From the NCBI GenBank assembly GCA_000708835.1, contig DF237351.1, positions 20,813 to 84,812 on the forward strand: a DNA stretch of 64,000 nucleotides, written 5' to 3'. The translations under genes and the position numbers were made by a program. Positions 1 through 12,300 of the stretch are shown here, one piece after another. The number at the start of each line of letters is the position of its first letter. The first letter of the stretch is position 1. The notes beneath the pieces are model-generated. The model ran no database searches, had not been told where the DNA came from, and saw only the letters and a list, made by a program, of their open reading frames with translations. The stretch comes from Klebsormidium nitens (taxonomy: Eukaryota > Streptophyta > Klebsormidiophyceae > Klebsormidiales > Klebsormidiaceae).

Positions 1-154
1 TTCTCCGACCAGGCTTGCTTAAGTTTGCTTGCCGTGTTGTTGACGGCAAGCCCGGCAGGGACAAACCTGCAGATGAGTGGCAGAATACTTACCCTGGACT
101 TGGGATCCTGAACGAAGATAGGACTGTACTTCATATCCATCCTTTTCTAACCAG

Positions 155-1281
155 GCAGTTATGGGAAGGTTCTGACTGAAGCACAGTCAAGCGGGGTTTG
201 GGTGGACATACCAGAGAGCACTGTAGTGGTCAATGAAGCGGTGTACGTTCTGAGCGAACCAAAGCGCGCCCCTAGCGATGTGTATGCAAGGGTGCGAAGG
301 TTTCGCCTGAGGTCTTTTGACCTGAGCAGTCAAAAGGGGTGCTGGAAGGAGAAGAGCTCTCTGCAGTTCACAGAGGAAGAGGCCCCTTTATCACCCTCAG
401 CAGAGGGCTTTATCATGGGGGAACATGAATGCGCAGCGCAAACAAGCTTCTCCGTGGTCGCATCCCAGCGCTACATCTTTGTCATGCACTTCGCCATCCC
501 GCGGGTCGATTCCTCACATACGACTCGTCCCGGCTGGTACGCAATGATTGCATCTGCGCACGCAAATCTGTACGACACCCTGACAGATACGTGGAGGCCA
601 TTCAATTTCAACCTGCCTAACTTCTTATGGCCCCCATACTCTGATCCACCCCCATCCAGATTCTGGAGGATGGTTCGCTTTTATCGGGGAAGAAAACTGG
701 CGGACGTGCTCTGTGCTGCAACTGAAGATGCTGTAATCTTCATCCACGACCGGAAGGAAGTTTGGTTTCATTCCTTGGCGGAAGGGGAGCTTGACCAGCC
801 CTGGGAGTCAGCCTCTTTCATACCGACAGATGGGGAGCCACAGCCCCGGGAGAAAGTATATTATTCTGCTGTGACGGCCTCTTCTGGCGTTCCCAACGCA
901 ATCTGCATCTCTTCCTTGGCGTACACAGGCCCGGACTTCGCTCGTTGCATCAGGAAGATCGTCAGGACGAAACCTACTCCAAAAAGGCGAGGAGCGAACG
1001 AAGAAGAAAGTCTTTCATCAATGTCTTTCACAGCGATAGACGAGATAGATTGGGTGTGGCCGACTCAAAGCCGCTTTGAGGAGGGGAGCCAGCATCGCAA
1101 CGTCGATGATCTTCATGACGTGCACGGAGACGTTCTCATCCTGAGCGAGGGAGCAGGCATGTGGCAGGGGAGCAAGAAGCACGTGGAGTACAGAAAACCT
1201 TTCAAGGACGTCTTTGTTGAACCCGTGGGTGAGGTTCTATGGTCCCGCTTGTTGCCTACGGTATCTGGGGCATGTCCTTAG
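155..1281 (+). CDS. C-terminal exon of an unassigned protein, possibly kelch/F-box-like (partial)
   Basis: The exon opens at a pyrimidine-rich acceptor (cag ending at 154) and stays open for about 375 codons to a TAG/TAA-type stop at 1281. The upstream exons lie before the window. The translated part has alternating hydrophobic and aromatic stretches such as VNEAVYVL, RRFRLRSFDLSS, YDTLTDTWRPF and EVWFHSL. They resemble the blades of kelch-type beta-propellers found in plant F-box proteins, but I see no complete canonical kelch repeat (paired GG with spaced Y and W). An F-box would be in the missing N-terminal part. The C-terminal third is charged and low in recognisable motifs. A short perfect hairpin (9-bp arms, 27-35 and 43-51) lies in the intron just upstream. 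The function is not established; the family guess is weak, while the coding status is fairly safe because of the long open frame after a good acceptor. Confidence 0.5.
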
Positions 1282-2687
1282 GTCCTCTACTAATGAGGCT
1301 GTAAAGATATTCAGGTAACGTTGAGGGGATGAATGTTGACTGTGGGAAACGCTGAGGTAGAAGAAAAAGAGAGTTGATTGCGGACCCTTGAAGGCGATCT
1401 TACCGAGTCGGTGTCTTGAAAATTGGCAGATGCAAGCAGAGCGAAGGAAACAAGATTGACGAACCACAGGCTGTGGTCTGATGGTATCTGACTGTTCTGC
1501 CCTGAGTACGCTTTCCAGTACGTGCGTCAAGGCTTCGTTAAATTGTTGTATCTTTGACTGCCAAGTTGTCGTCACGATCATGAAGTACTGCCCTTGATTC
1601 GAAGAAGAGATTGTGTAGCCACGCCTGGCTTGCTTAGATCCGTTCCGACTTGAATGTCTGCATCGGTTACATCAGTACATAAACTAGTGCTCTGGCATGC
1701 TCATATCTGCTGAGTTGCATGAAACTTACGGGCCTAAGCGCCCACTCGGTCGTTTGATTTCCAGCCTGCATTCGATCTTTCCGGTCTGCAGAACATGCGT
1801 ACTTGTGTCCAATCTCGACGAAGTCATGATATTGAATGATCGGCGGCCCTCTCTGATTTGCTTTTGTCGGACATGGAGCTTAGGATACACATAACATTCC
1901 TATTCAATTCGTGCCATGCGCCATGGCTGTATACATGGTCTGCACAGCAGACCATGCATGGCAGAAATGGTTATCAATCTGGCTCGGATGATCCGCCGTC
2001 CTTGTGTGTTGTTCAAGCGCTCCAACCGTCGGGAAACTCGAAGCTTTGCATGGAAAAAACATCAGGCTGAATGTCAACAAATTGTTTCTGTGAATACGTA
2101 AATACGAGCTGCTGTGTGCTCGAATAAGGTAAAGATATCAGCGCGCGCGCGCGCGCCCCAGATAGATTTCATATATCGCCTGATGTGTACTCCTGCAGTA
2201 GCTTTGAAGGATCATCACCATTGGATTTGCATATCGTGTTGATCTACATCAGCAATCTGAAGGCATCTATGCGATCGTACAAGCGGCCATGCAGGTGCAC
2301 TCAGGTCTCGCGTGCCAGACTCATTATTCTAAGAAGCAGTCAATGCGCAGAGTTAAACGAAAAGTCGGCGGATCAGGTCAGAATCGAAGGACAGACCTAT
2401 GTAGGACTCCTATGCCAGTCAATCGAGATCGGGGCTTATAGTCGGTCATGAGCATACGCTGCATGATTGGACTTTCCTGTCTGTTGCCAACGCGACGAGT
2501 GGTGGTCGCAAGAACTGAGCCACACCGTGACGTGGCATCACAACATAATAATGCATGCATGTTTCCTCTTCCTGTCGAACGGAAATAACAAGTTTCGCAA
2601 GCTGATACTAGAGGAACCAAAGATTGATATCCGTACCTTGTACTCAAAACATGCGAGTCACCAAAGACGACTGTACATCAGCGAGCG
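1282..2687. other. Intergenic region between convergent genes
   Basis: I found no supported gene here. The region holds the 3' flanks of the gene ending at 1281 and of ZW10 ending at 2688 on the other strand. The short open frames have no recognisable protein features. It contains a (GC)8 tract at about 2141-2156. Confidence 0.5.
2141..2156. repeat. (GC)8 dinucleotide microsatellite
   Basis: Sixteen alternating G and C bases occur in an otherwise AT-leaning intergenic stretch. Alternating GC of this kind can adopt Z-DNA and is prone to slippage. Confidence 0.9.
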
Positions 2688-5600
2688 TTAGTGGTCAGAT
2701 TGTTTGCTTGCATCCATTCGGGCAAGAACTTCTCTTTGCAGCGGCGTGTCTGAGAAGATGGCTCGTATCAGACGTTGCACCTGCACATGCATTGGTTTAG
2801 GTCAGTGAGCCTCAACCGAAAGGTTGACGCCGTACAAGCAGTGGCGAAGAGCAGCGTGCAGACCTCTGCACGCTGCTCTCAGGTCGCACGAAGGGGAAAA
2901 ATCTTGCATAGACGATCCAGCGTTTTCCCGCAAAGGAAAAAGCATTTAAGCGGGACGGTCAGCCTCGAAGTTTGATTGAGATTTGAGTACGCTGCAGTGT
3001 TCTTTGAGTAGGTGTACAGTAAACGCACTCGCAAACCTGGGACGACAAACATGAAGCAATTGCAATTTGTCGGGATTAGGTTGAGTTCATCTTGAAACTT
3101 TCGGCCTTCGGGTCATTTTCAGATTTGACCGGATGTCCCATAGATCTTTTCCGATGACAGACGCTCACCTCCGGTGCACGAAAGCCGCACGCCGGCAAGT
3201 TGCCGGACTCCCACGCTGCGTTGATGTCCCGCAACGACATGTCCAGGAAATCTGACAGCAGAAGGAAGAGCGCTTCAGAACAAACATGCGAGCGTGTTTG
3301 ACTTCGGTGTCGGAACGCTGACACCGAGGGAGCGAAGTAGGCAACTGCACGCTGAGCGACAGAAGAGAAAGCCTTCAAGAAAGAAGCAAGGCGACTTTGC
3401 CTCTGCACGCGGTAAAACACGCAAAACTTGAGGCATCGCCGTGTCAATCTCAGTAGGCAGCAGGAGCACAGCTTTGGACTTGTGCCTTCCCCGAAGAGCC
3501 TCCTCGCTTTGGCATCAATGCACGAGGAAAAGCAGACCACGTCTTTCAAGCATCATCGGCGGTTCACGAAGTCGCAACGGCGGCAGAAAGTCGAAACACG
3601 GGAACCGAAAATTTGCCGTCCCATGCGGTTTTGGACTTCATGCTGAGAGTCTAGTGGACAAACAGCGAAATCACAACAGAGTGTCTTTGCGCAAGAGCAA
3701 AATGTTGGACCCGGCGGCGAATGGAATTACTGTAACGCGACCTATTAGCAATTTGAAGACGCTATTTTGCTGAACAAGTGCAGATATCGCAGATCAAACA
3801 CCGGGTCCAGTTTACGTCGTGATCTCGGTCGGAAGATTCGCCTTCTTTTTAGCGTGAGCCGGACAAGAACCCGCAGGCCAAAGCTGGTGACTTACCGATC
3901 AGCCGCAGCAGCTTTGGCCCCGTTGGCACAAGCCGTGACGCCGTTTCCGCTCTTCCAATCGTTTCCGCTCCGGAACCAGCAGGCGGACTCGTGAGGACGT
4001 CCGGAAGGCCCTCCAGGAGCGTCCGAAGGAGGTGGCGCAACTGCGCAATGGCACGTTACTTGTCAGGCTTCTTTGAAAGCCTGCCTTTGAGGGAAGTCGT
4101 ATATCTTGCGGGAGACGCGACAGCGCTTCAGTGGGTTGCTTACTGAAGAACACAAGCGGAGACGTAGTCTGTACTCCCACGTTCGTAGCATGATCCGCCA
4201 ATCTCGTGCAAAGAATCTATGAACTACTTCTCTCGACCAAAGTAGAGGCTTCTTCTCTCTTGACCGCCCAAGGCGTTAGTCACGACCGGGCATCAAACGC
4301 CGGCGCATCGCACCGCCCTCCTCTTGTTCCCGAAGAAATATACCGGAAGAATGAAATCTCCGATACAGGCCGGAAGGCAACATACAGAATGGAAGCAACT
4401 TCCCAGACCCGCAGAAGTTGAAACCCCCCGCAACCTGATCAGTCAAGAGCACATTTCCTCACCTGTTTTGTCACACTCACAAGCTCGAGAGAAGGGGAGA
4501 GAACTGACAACGGCGGGACTGGTAGAAAGCGGGAATCGACGTCAATGAGTTACCCAATGAAACCGAGCAGCGGGCCGCACCTGGGTGGTCTCCTCGACGG
4601 CGATATCGTCCAGCTGGAGCACCTCCGAGGCGACACGTGCCACGCACGCCTCCGCCAGTGACGTCATCATGTCGTGGAAGATGCCGCGGCTGAGGACGGG
4701 GCGCCAGATGGTCGCCAAGTGTCCCAGAACATGCAGCACCTGCGGAAGCGAAATATCTTTGAGCATCCCCTCGTTTATGTCTATCTAAAAGAAAGAAAGT
4801 GGAAGCAAGGTAACAATAACTGATTATCAGACTGGGAACCCTTTAAAGAGATGTATAAGCGTTCGCGCAACCAAAAGGTAGATCTTGTGTCTCGGGCAGC
4901 TTATGAGTCCACCCCACTGACGACAATAGCCCGAGTAGTTCGGCCACATAAGAAAACACACGTAACAACTGCTCTGGCGTCGCCAAACACATGGTACAGC
5001 CTTTCTGGAGCATCAAAGAAAAGTCACAACGGAGACTGTGGGGCTCTCCGCAAGATAGAACGCTCAAGCTATACCCCGTCTTCAGCTCTCTGAAACCCTT
5101 GGCAGATATTGCCAACCGCTTGCCTTCGTGCTAAATCTTGTGTCACGAGTCCCTCCCGCGAGTCGGGCAATTTGGACGGCGCGGAAAACTTTCACACTGC
5201 CCGACCCAGAACGGCTTCGAGCGCTGGTTCCACGGCGTCTCAGCGACCCGTTACCTCCTCGACGGCTCAGACACTATGTTTAGAAACCCTACGAACTTGC
5301 CATCCATCCTACTCCCGAAAACCAACGGGTCAATTTACAGTTGTAAATAAGACAGAAGTTCCCCACCTTCTTGATTGCTCGCTCGGCCCCCTTGAAGTTG
5401 ACCTCCTCGTCCGTGAACCGGAAGCCCTTGCCCTCGTCCAGCGCCCGCATCAGCTCGTCCCGCTGCTGACGTACTTGGCCGGACCGGGTGACGTCAGCGA
5501 GTTGCTCGAAGGCGGGGGCGAGGTCCGCGAGGGTGGATAGATCCCGCAGGGAGGGGGGCAGGGCGTTCTTGTACTGCGAGGAGAAATGTGAATTGTCGAT

Positions 5601-8600
5601 TGGGAAATTAATCATTTGGAAACCGAGCGGCGCACGTGTGACGTTGACGGCGACCTTTGCGCACAATCCCATACAGCACTGCCGCTGCTCGATCCGCTGA
5701 GGTTGAAGGCGGCAGGCTGCTCGAAGAGTCGCATTCTTCGACGGATGAAACGATCAGACGCACTAGAATATTTAACTTTCAGCAACGGAAGGAGGCCGCA
5801 TCTGATGCTTCTAAAGTTAGTAGACATGGTGAAATAACTGCGCCTGATATGAGAGTATTATTGGGCTCAATAGCGCCAATTTCATCAAAGCCATTTTTCC
5901 ATAAAGCTGCATATTGGCAGCTGAGACTGCAGAACAGTCTGTCATGGCACTCTTCACAGAAGAGAACAGGAGAGATGAACAATTGTCTTGGAGCCCTTTC
6001 CCTTGTGTGGATTGTTTACAAAACTCAAGCGGAAGGACAAGTTCGCCCAAATTCTCTACCAACTCTGGGCTCGCTAACGCAGGGACAAGATGTTGCAGCG
6101 CAGGTCTTCAATGCTTGCAGTGTGCAGCTTTGGGGACTCGACGGCAAGCTTGATTGTCAACGATTCCGAATAGATAGAACACTTAGTCGAAAAGGTCGGT
6201 CATCCCTGCGTTCAAAAGACCAGGAGAATGGCTCACCTGGATTCCGAGCATCAGTGCATGGTGCGCTATGTACAGGCAGTCATTGTGGAACACCATGGCC
6301 AGTTGCGGAACGCTTTCCAGCTGATGCTGTCGTTGCACGGGAACGATTGCCCGATACAACTGGAGGACGTCTCGAGCAGTGCGGTGCAGTTGCAGAGCGG
6401 TTCGGGCGGAGGATTGCGTGGCCTCCCGAAGGGCCTCGTGCGCGAGCTCGGCGAGCTGCTGGACTGCGGTGGAGACCTGGGGAAAGAGACGGACGAGCTT
6501 AATACAGGGCCTTTTTGAGGGCGACGATTAGAAAGAAGCGTTTTGAAAGGAATGGATACAAGAAACCAGGCTAGAAAGCTTGAGGAGCCTTTGAAACATG
6601 GTCAGTCTCAAGACGAAATTGGCAAAAATAAATGAAAGAAGTGTCCGTAGAGCAAACTGACAATGTTTAGGGAAGGGACTGCGGCAATAAGCGTGTCATA
6701 AAGAAGCAGCAGCTAAGCGGGTGCGGAAATTGCGAAGTGAAGCGTCAGTAGCGCAACCCCGCGAAGAAGGTCGCGTTGGTTGCACCTCGCTACCAGATTC
6801 GCCTCGATAAAAATACCTGCAATTGGTTCACGTTCACGACAGGGTCTCCGTCAGATTCTTTGCAGCAACTAGACAGGAGGACCAATCGTACCTGACAAGT
6901 CGGCAGGTAAAAGAACGGCCCCTGCTCGTCTGCTTCCTCCCCACCTCCCCCTTGCCTTCCAGAAGTCCCTGGCATGTCACCTGACGGCTCTCCTCGACTG
7001 GCATCAGCATGCCCCCCCTCTTTCACCAGAGTTCCGACCCCCCCTTTCCGTCCCAACGGTCTCGCCTTTTTGCCCCTGGGCTCGGTTTTGTCAGCAACTT
7101 CCGGAAGAGGTTCGATCCCTGGAGGCTTTCTGTCGATCCCTGAACCGACTGTGACGGTATTCAAGCACAAGTCTGGCAGTGTGACCAAACCCCGCGCCCT
7201 GGCCAGCAGGCTCGTCCTCTTCTTTGTAGCAAAGTGCACATCGATGTCGGCGGCGAACGCGCTGAGCTCGTGCCCCTTCTCTAGTTTCGAAATGAGCCCT
7301 TCCGCTTCCAGAGCCTTCTCAAACTCCGCTGAGGCCTTGGCAAGCGGCTCAAACTCCGGCAGTCTGCTGGCCTCGCTTGGGACCGCTGACGTCAGCGGGC
7401 CGTTGATTAGCGTCTTGGCGATTTTCGGCCACAGAATCTGTCCCAATCGGAGGGTCTTGCTTCGATCCCCATGCATGACGTGCCGGTGGATGAACTGGAC
7501 GACCGTGACCAATGACGAGTATGTTTCCACAAGCGTTGCTGGACCGCCCTCGCTGCTGACACCTGCAAACCGCAGCTTTGCAAACTCCTCTTCTTCATCC
7601 GTGGTCAAGACTTGAAGATCAACCTTCTTCAAGCTTAAGGCCACTGGCCCCTCTGAAAGTTGTGCCGCCAGCTTCTCTAGCTTTCTATCTAGCAAGTCTA
7701 GGGTGTCGAGCGCCTCCCACGAAGTTTCCAACCCCTTTTTGCCCCCTCCGTCAGGCACATTCTCTGCGCGCACTTCCCCTCGGCCCAAATCCACAACAAC
7801 CGCCCCCTCGAACTCTTCGTCCAAGTCTGCTTCCACCCGACTCCTCCTAGCCGCTACTTCTTCCCTAAGGAGACCGAAAACGAGGGGACCCTGGGACTGC
7901 TTGTCAGGCAAGCCAGTGATGCGCTGCTCTAGGGAGAGAATCCACTTGGCTGCCTGAGGGAGATGCCCCTGCCTGATCTGCTTGTCAAGTGACTGCAGGC
8001 CTTGATTTAGAGAGGCGACGAGCGAGACTGCCTCTAGAGCTCGTTGTTTTGCTGCAATCTCAATTTGAAGCTCGCGGTGTTCGGCGGCAGAGGCGATTAT
8101 GTCAGCGCCCAAACCTGCAGGGGGAAGGTGATGTCAGCCCCCCAGCAGGCACGCAACTGCATTGGTGTTGGATGTCTTTCGCAAACATAGGTTTGAATTC
8201 TTGAGTCGGGATCAAAAACAGGGCATGTGCCAAAGTAGCCAGCCCTGTGAGGGCAATTGCAGTGCAATGTGTGGAACCCTCAATTTCCATTAGGGCTGTT
8301 GTTACTCGAGCAGTTCAAGTCTGGTCAATCGATTTGATAACTCGAAAGTGTCTGCTAGTGCATATAAGGAGCATTGATGTCTATATTGCTTGTAATGATC
8401 ATAAATCACACATGTGAGACGGGTGGGGCTAATTTAGGGAGTTCTGGGTGGGCATCGGTGCGAAGCGTGTAAGTGTTTGAGCTTTAGTTTTGAGTATTAG
8501 CCTCAACTTCTTCATAATTGATCTTATTTTGAACTATTCTAGGAATCCGCATGAGGAGCTTGCTCTGGCAACTTACCACCACCATATGCAAAGCAATTAC

Positions 8601-9383
8601 TTCTTTCCGCTTGGCTTTTCATAAGGATGTGTGGTCATTCACCGGTCACAGATCAATAAAGCAATCAATGCACTGGGCACGATCAACGAGGTGAATCGCC
8701 ACAGGTCTCACCATCCTCATTATCCTCACTTCCAAGCACTGTAAGAGCAGAGGCAAAGTCCCGCCCGATGTCGTCAACATGATTACTACTCCGCTCGGCT
8801 GTGCTCGCCAGCCGCAGCAAGTCCTTGTGATGGTTTGTCAGCGTCAAGTAAACTTGCTCTTTCAATTCCTTAGAGCGGATTTTTATGCGGTCCAAAGCAG
8901 CCTGCAAATCAGCCGCAGAGACAAGCGTTCCAAGGTCAGCTGGAGTCTCTCCATCTCCACAGATGAGGTGAAGGTTTCCGAAGGTGGAAGGCTGGTTGGA
9001 AGGAAGGGGGCCCTGGGGGACGCCCATCGTGCTGATCTAGATTCTTATGTGCATTCAGATGAACAGATTTCTTGGAAGGCAGGCTGGGCAGTCCGACCGT
9101 CAGGCAAAAGCATTGAAGATTGACCTGGACTCAGCAGAGCATCTGGGCCGTCGAGTATTATCCGACAGCCCAAACTCAGGTTATAGCCCCAAAGTTGCTG
9201 GCCCCCTCCTTTCAGACTCGCATCTCTAGTTGGAATCTGCTTATACACTGCATTGTGCAGATACTTACCTGTAAATTTATTACTTGGCAGCTCTAGATCT
9301 TCATGCAGTAGAGCAGCTTTGACAGTTGGACTTGTAGCGCCAGGGAAAGGAAGCAAGGCGTGGAGTCGAATAATGGCGTCTTC
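2688..9383 (-). CDS. ZW10: ZW10 homologue (kinetochore / NRZ-Dsl1 tethering complex subunit)
   Basis: ZW10 is a subunit of the NRZ/Dsl1 tether for Golgi-to-ER vesicles and, in animals, of the kinetochore RZZ complex; in plants it works with MAG2. I can join nine exons in consistent phase: 9383-9269, 8954-8712, 8114-6892, 6476-6237, 5573-5367, 4739-4581, 4040-3896, 3251-3169 and 2780-2688 (TAA). The product is about 835 residues against about 740-780 in known ZW10. Signatures matching plant and animal ZW10 include an N-terminal coiled coil (SAADLQAALDRIK), the HNDCLYIAHH segment, the ATIWRPVL segment and the C-terminus with AAWESG followed by RAIFSDTPLQREVLARMD. The first exon has no in-frame ATG, so either a further 5' exon exists or translation starts at the ATG at 9027. 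Exon 9269-9383 overlaps the start of the divergent IGPS gene by 11 bp. The exon 6892-8114 carries a long low-complexity linker. Confidence 0.9.
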
Positions 9384-12300
9384 CTGTTACATGTGCAGTC
9401 AGTTACAGACAAGTTTGGCTCGTTCAAGCATCCAGGCTCGGCAAGAACAGACAGGCGCTTCCGTTGCTTCGTTGTCACCTTGCAGATTGAGCCCTTTCTT
9501 GGATCTTCCCTCTTCAAACTCAACTCAATCTTCCTTCCGTTCTCCTGCTAGAAGAAGTGCAAGGCCAGTCTGCCAAGCGGAAGAGGTAAGTCTCTACACA
9601 GAGCGCGCGTTTATTTGCTACTCTGTGGTGGTATGAAATGTGTGCTGGAAGGAAGAGATGTGGGAATCGATTTTTCAGATATGACTGGGCCCCATTTCAC
9701 CACAAGGTCTTCCTTCTGTGTACAATTATCAACGCCGTCGATTCTTCATCATGGTGACGAGGATTTTAGGACTTGATGGAAGGTCTGAAGCATTGTACTC
9801 TTGAATGAGTATCCATGGAGTGCCAAAAGCAAAAACTTTCTCTATTATGAAGGTGGGGCTACCGATATTCACGTTCTGGGCTTCCTAGGGAGCCAGGGAA
9901 ACCCTAATTGTCAGGAATGTGGGGGGCCATGTTTACTCTGCACTGCAAACGGCTGCCACTTGACAGTATATTCCATTACTTGTTCCTCTTACTTAATGTT
10001 GCTTTGCCGTAGAGGCATCACCAGACAATTCTTTTATGTTCGCAACTTGAGCGAGGGAACTAGCTTGAGAAACTCAATCTGAGTTGCGCCCATCAGATTC
10101 CGCTCCCACAAGGCACATATTTAGGCCACCTTCTCCGATGCAGCCCAATCAGGGAGCGCCAGCTGTCGACGCCCGCGCCCCCACCAGCATTTTGAGTCCC
10201 GCCACGCCGCTGCCAAGCGCCGCAACAACAGAGGCCGTCCCGGCTCCAGGCACCGAATGGATCAACTTTAACCTAGACAAGCGCTCCCCAATCACGCCTC
10301 CAGAGTGGGAAGACAAGGTGAAGAAACAGAAGGAGGAGAAAGCGGCCAAGATGCAGACGAGCATAAGGAGACGGCCCCCGACGGGGCCCCCGACGCACGC
10401 GGTGGGGCCGTTTGAGTTTAAGATCGAGAACGAGGACAACTTGCCGAGGAACATATTGGAGGAGATTGTGTGGAACAAGGATGTGGAGGTGCAAAAGGTG
10501 GGCCTTTTGGGTGGCCTTTTGTGTCTCTTCCCCCTTTCTCATTCTTTTCCGTACTGGCTACAACTGGCAAGTTCTTTCAGGCGTTTTCCACACTACAAAT
10601 GATAGAAGCTGACGACACCCTCAGCTCTGGCTTCTGAGATCGCAGTTGCAAGGGGAAGTCATTGAGAGATGGAGGACGTTCTGAAACATACATTAAAGGT
10701 GGCAAGAAGAGGGATAGCATTCACCTGCAACCTACAGTATGTTTTGGTATGGTTGTCCTTCCGGCCAGCAGATGTGCAGAATAATCAAGCGTGCTGGGAC
10801 ACATCCGTTCGCCCCTGAAGCCTAACCAGCGCTACACAACAGACTGAAGCCTAAGCTTTTCCTTTTAATAGGCGAAAGAGAAGACGCCTCTCGGTGCTTT
10901 GAAGAGGAGCGGGAACCCCGCACCCCCTCTCAACTTCGTGGAGGCCCTGCGGGAGCGGGCGGCAGAGACGGGAGTCCCGGGGCTGATTGCAGAAGTCAAG
11001 AAGGCGTCGCCGAGCAAAGGCCTTATCCAGCCCAACTTTAACCCTGTGAGTGGTCCGGCTTCGATTTCTAAGAATGGGCCTTTCGCAAGTTGGGAGGCTG
11101 CTGCAAATGCTGGAAGCTTGTGCTCTTGCGGTGCTCTTGTGTTCATGAAGCTCTGCAATACGTGTCCCTACACTGAAGGCGACCGTGCTTGGAAGAGAAA
11201 TAGGCCGGTGTCATGTGTAGGTCGTTTTCCACCGAAGAAAAAATCCCAATCAAGAAGGTGGGCTTACAATGACATTGTAAGAGTTGCACTATCCTGCCAT
11301 TGGCGGGGTTGTGATGAAGCTAAGCTGATAGCCTCGTTCTTTCAACACAGGTGTTGATTGCACGCGCATACGAGGCTGGCGGCGCGGCCTGCTTGAGCGT
11401 TCTGACCGACGAAAAGTACTTCCAGGTGAGGATTCGGTCCCATTCACGCTGGAAGGCCTGCCGTGCTATTGATATAGTATCGGTTCTGCAGCATCTGTGC
11501 GGCCGCGCGCAGTTTGCCGTAGTCGGTAAAAGTTGCTCCTCCTGCGCTTCTTCCCATGGGAGATCTTTTTCTTTGATTGACACTGCACTAACAGACGTTC
11601 TTGTTTCCTGCAGGGGAGCTTCGACAATATTGTGAAAATCAGGGCATCTGGCAGTCGGGTAAGTTTGCTCTTTCTCCTTCTTATCGACTCAGGTGCACAG
11701 AGTCGTTCTGAGCACTTGATGGCTGCTCTTAACGCCAAATTGGACATTCTCATGCCAACGGCTGCGCCCCTTAGGAATGGCGCTTGGTTGATTGCTCCTA
11801 TGCCTCTGCATGCCAGCCGCAAAAGTCAACTTATCATGGGAGTTTTTGATGCTTAACCTTATTTCCATTGTGATTGCATGTCCCTTGGATGCTTCCGTTG
11901 ATACCCGCCCCTCACTTTATGCTTTGGATACACCGAGTAGCGGATGAGACGACGTACTACCTATCTGCTGAACTTTAAACGAGCAGTTCCCCATCAGGAT
12001 GGTCGGCTTTGGTGCAAGCACAAGAGAAGACTCAACATTACATGACGGTCTTACATCTCGACTGACGAGCCTCAAGAACGAGCTCGAATAGTCATCGAAC
12101 TCGTATTGAGGGGTGACCTTGAATTGGGAGGCAAGCTCGGTCTTGACTGTGGGGCTGAACTCTGGAGCTGTAAACCTCGTTCTTCGGCACGTTCCTGCCC
12201 CAAGCCGTGCATCCCAAGCACCGGCTCCATCTTCAAAAACGGTTTGATATCATCTGCTTTTCAATCATGCTCTTATAGCTTACCCTCTTCTGCAGCTGCC

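Noticed and set aside
5657-6502. 281-codon plus-strand frame
   Set aside because: Spans ZW10 introns and the antisense of an exon; no recognisable protein.
6974-7615. 213-codon open frame on the plus strand
   Set aside because: Antisense to the large ZW10 exon; the composition is explained by the codon bias of the real gene.
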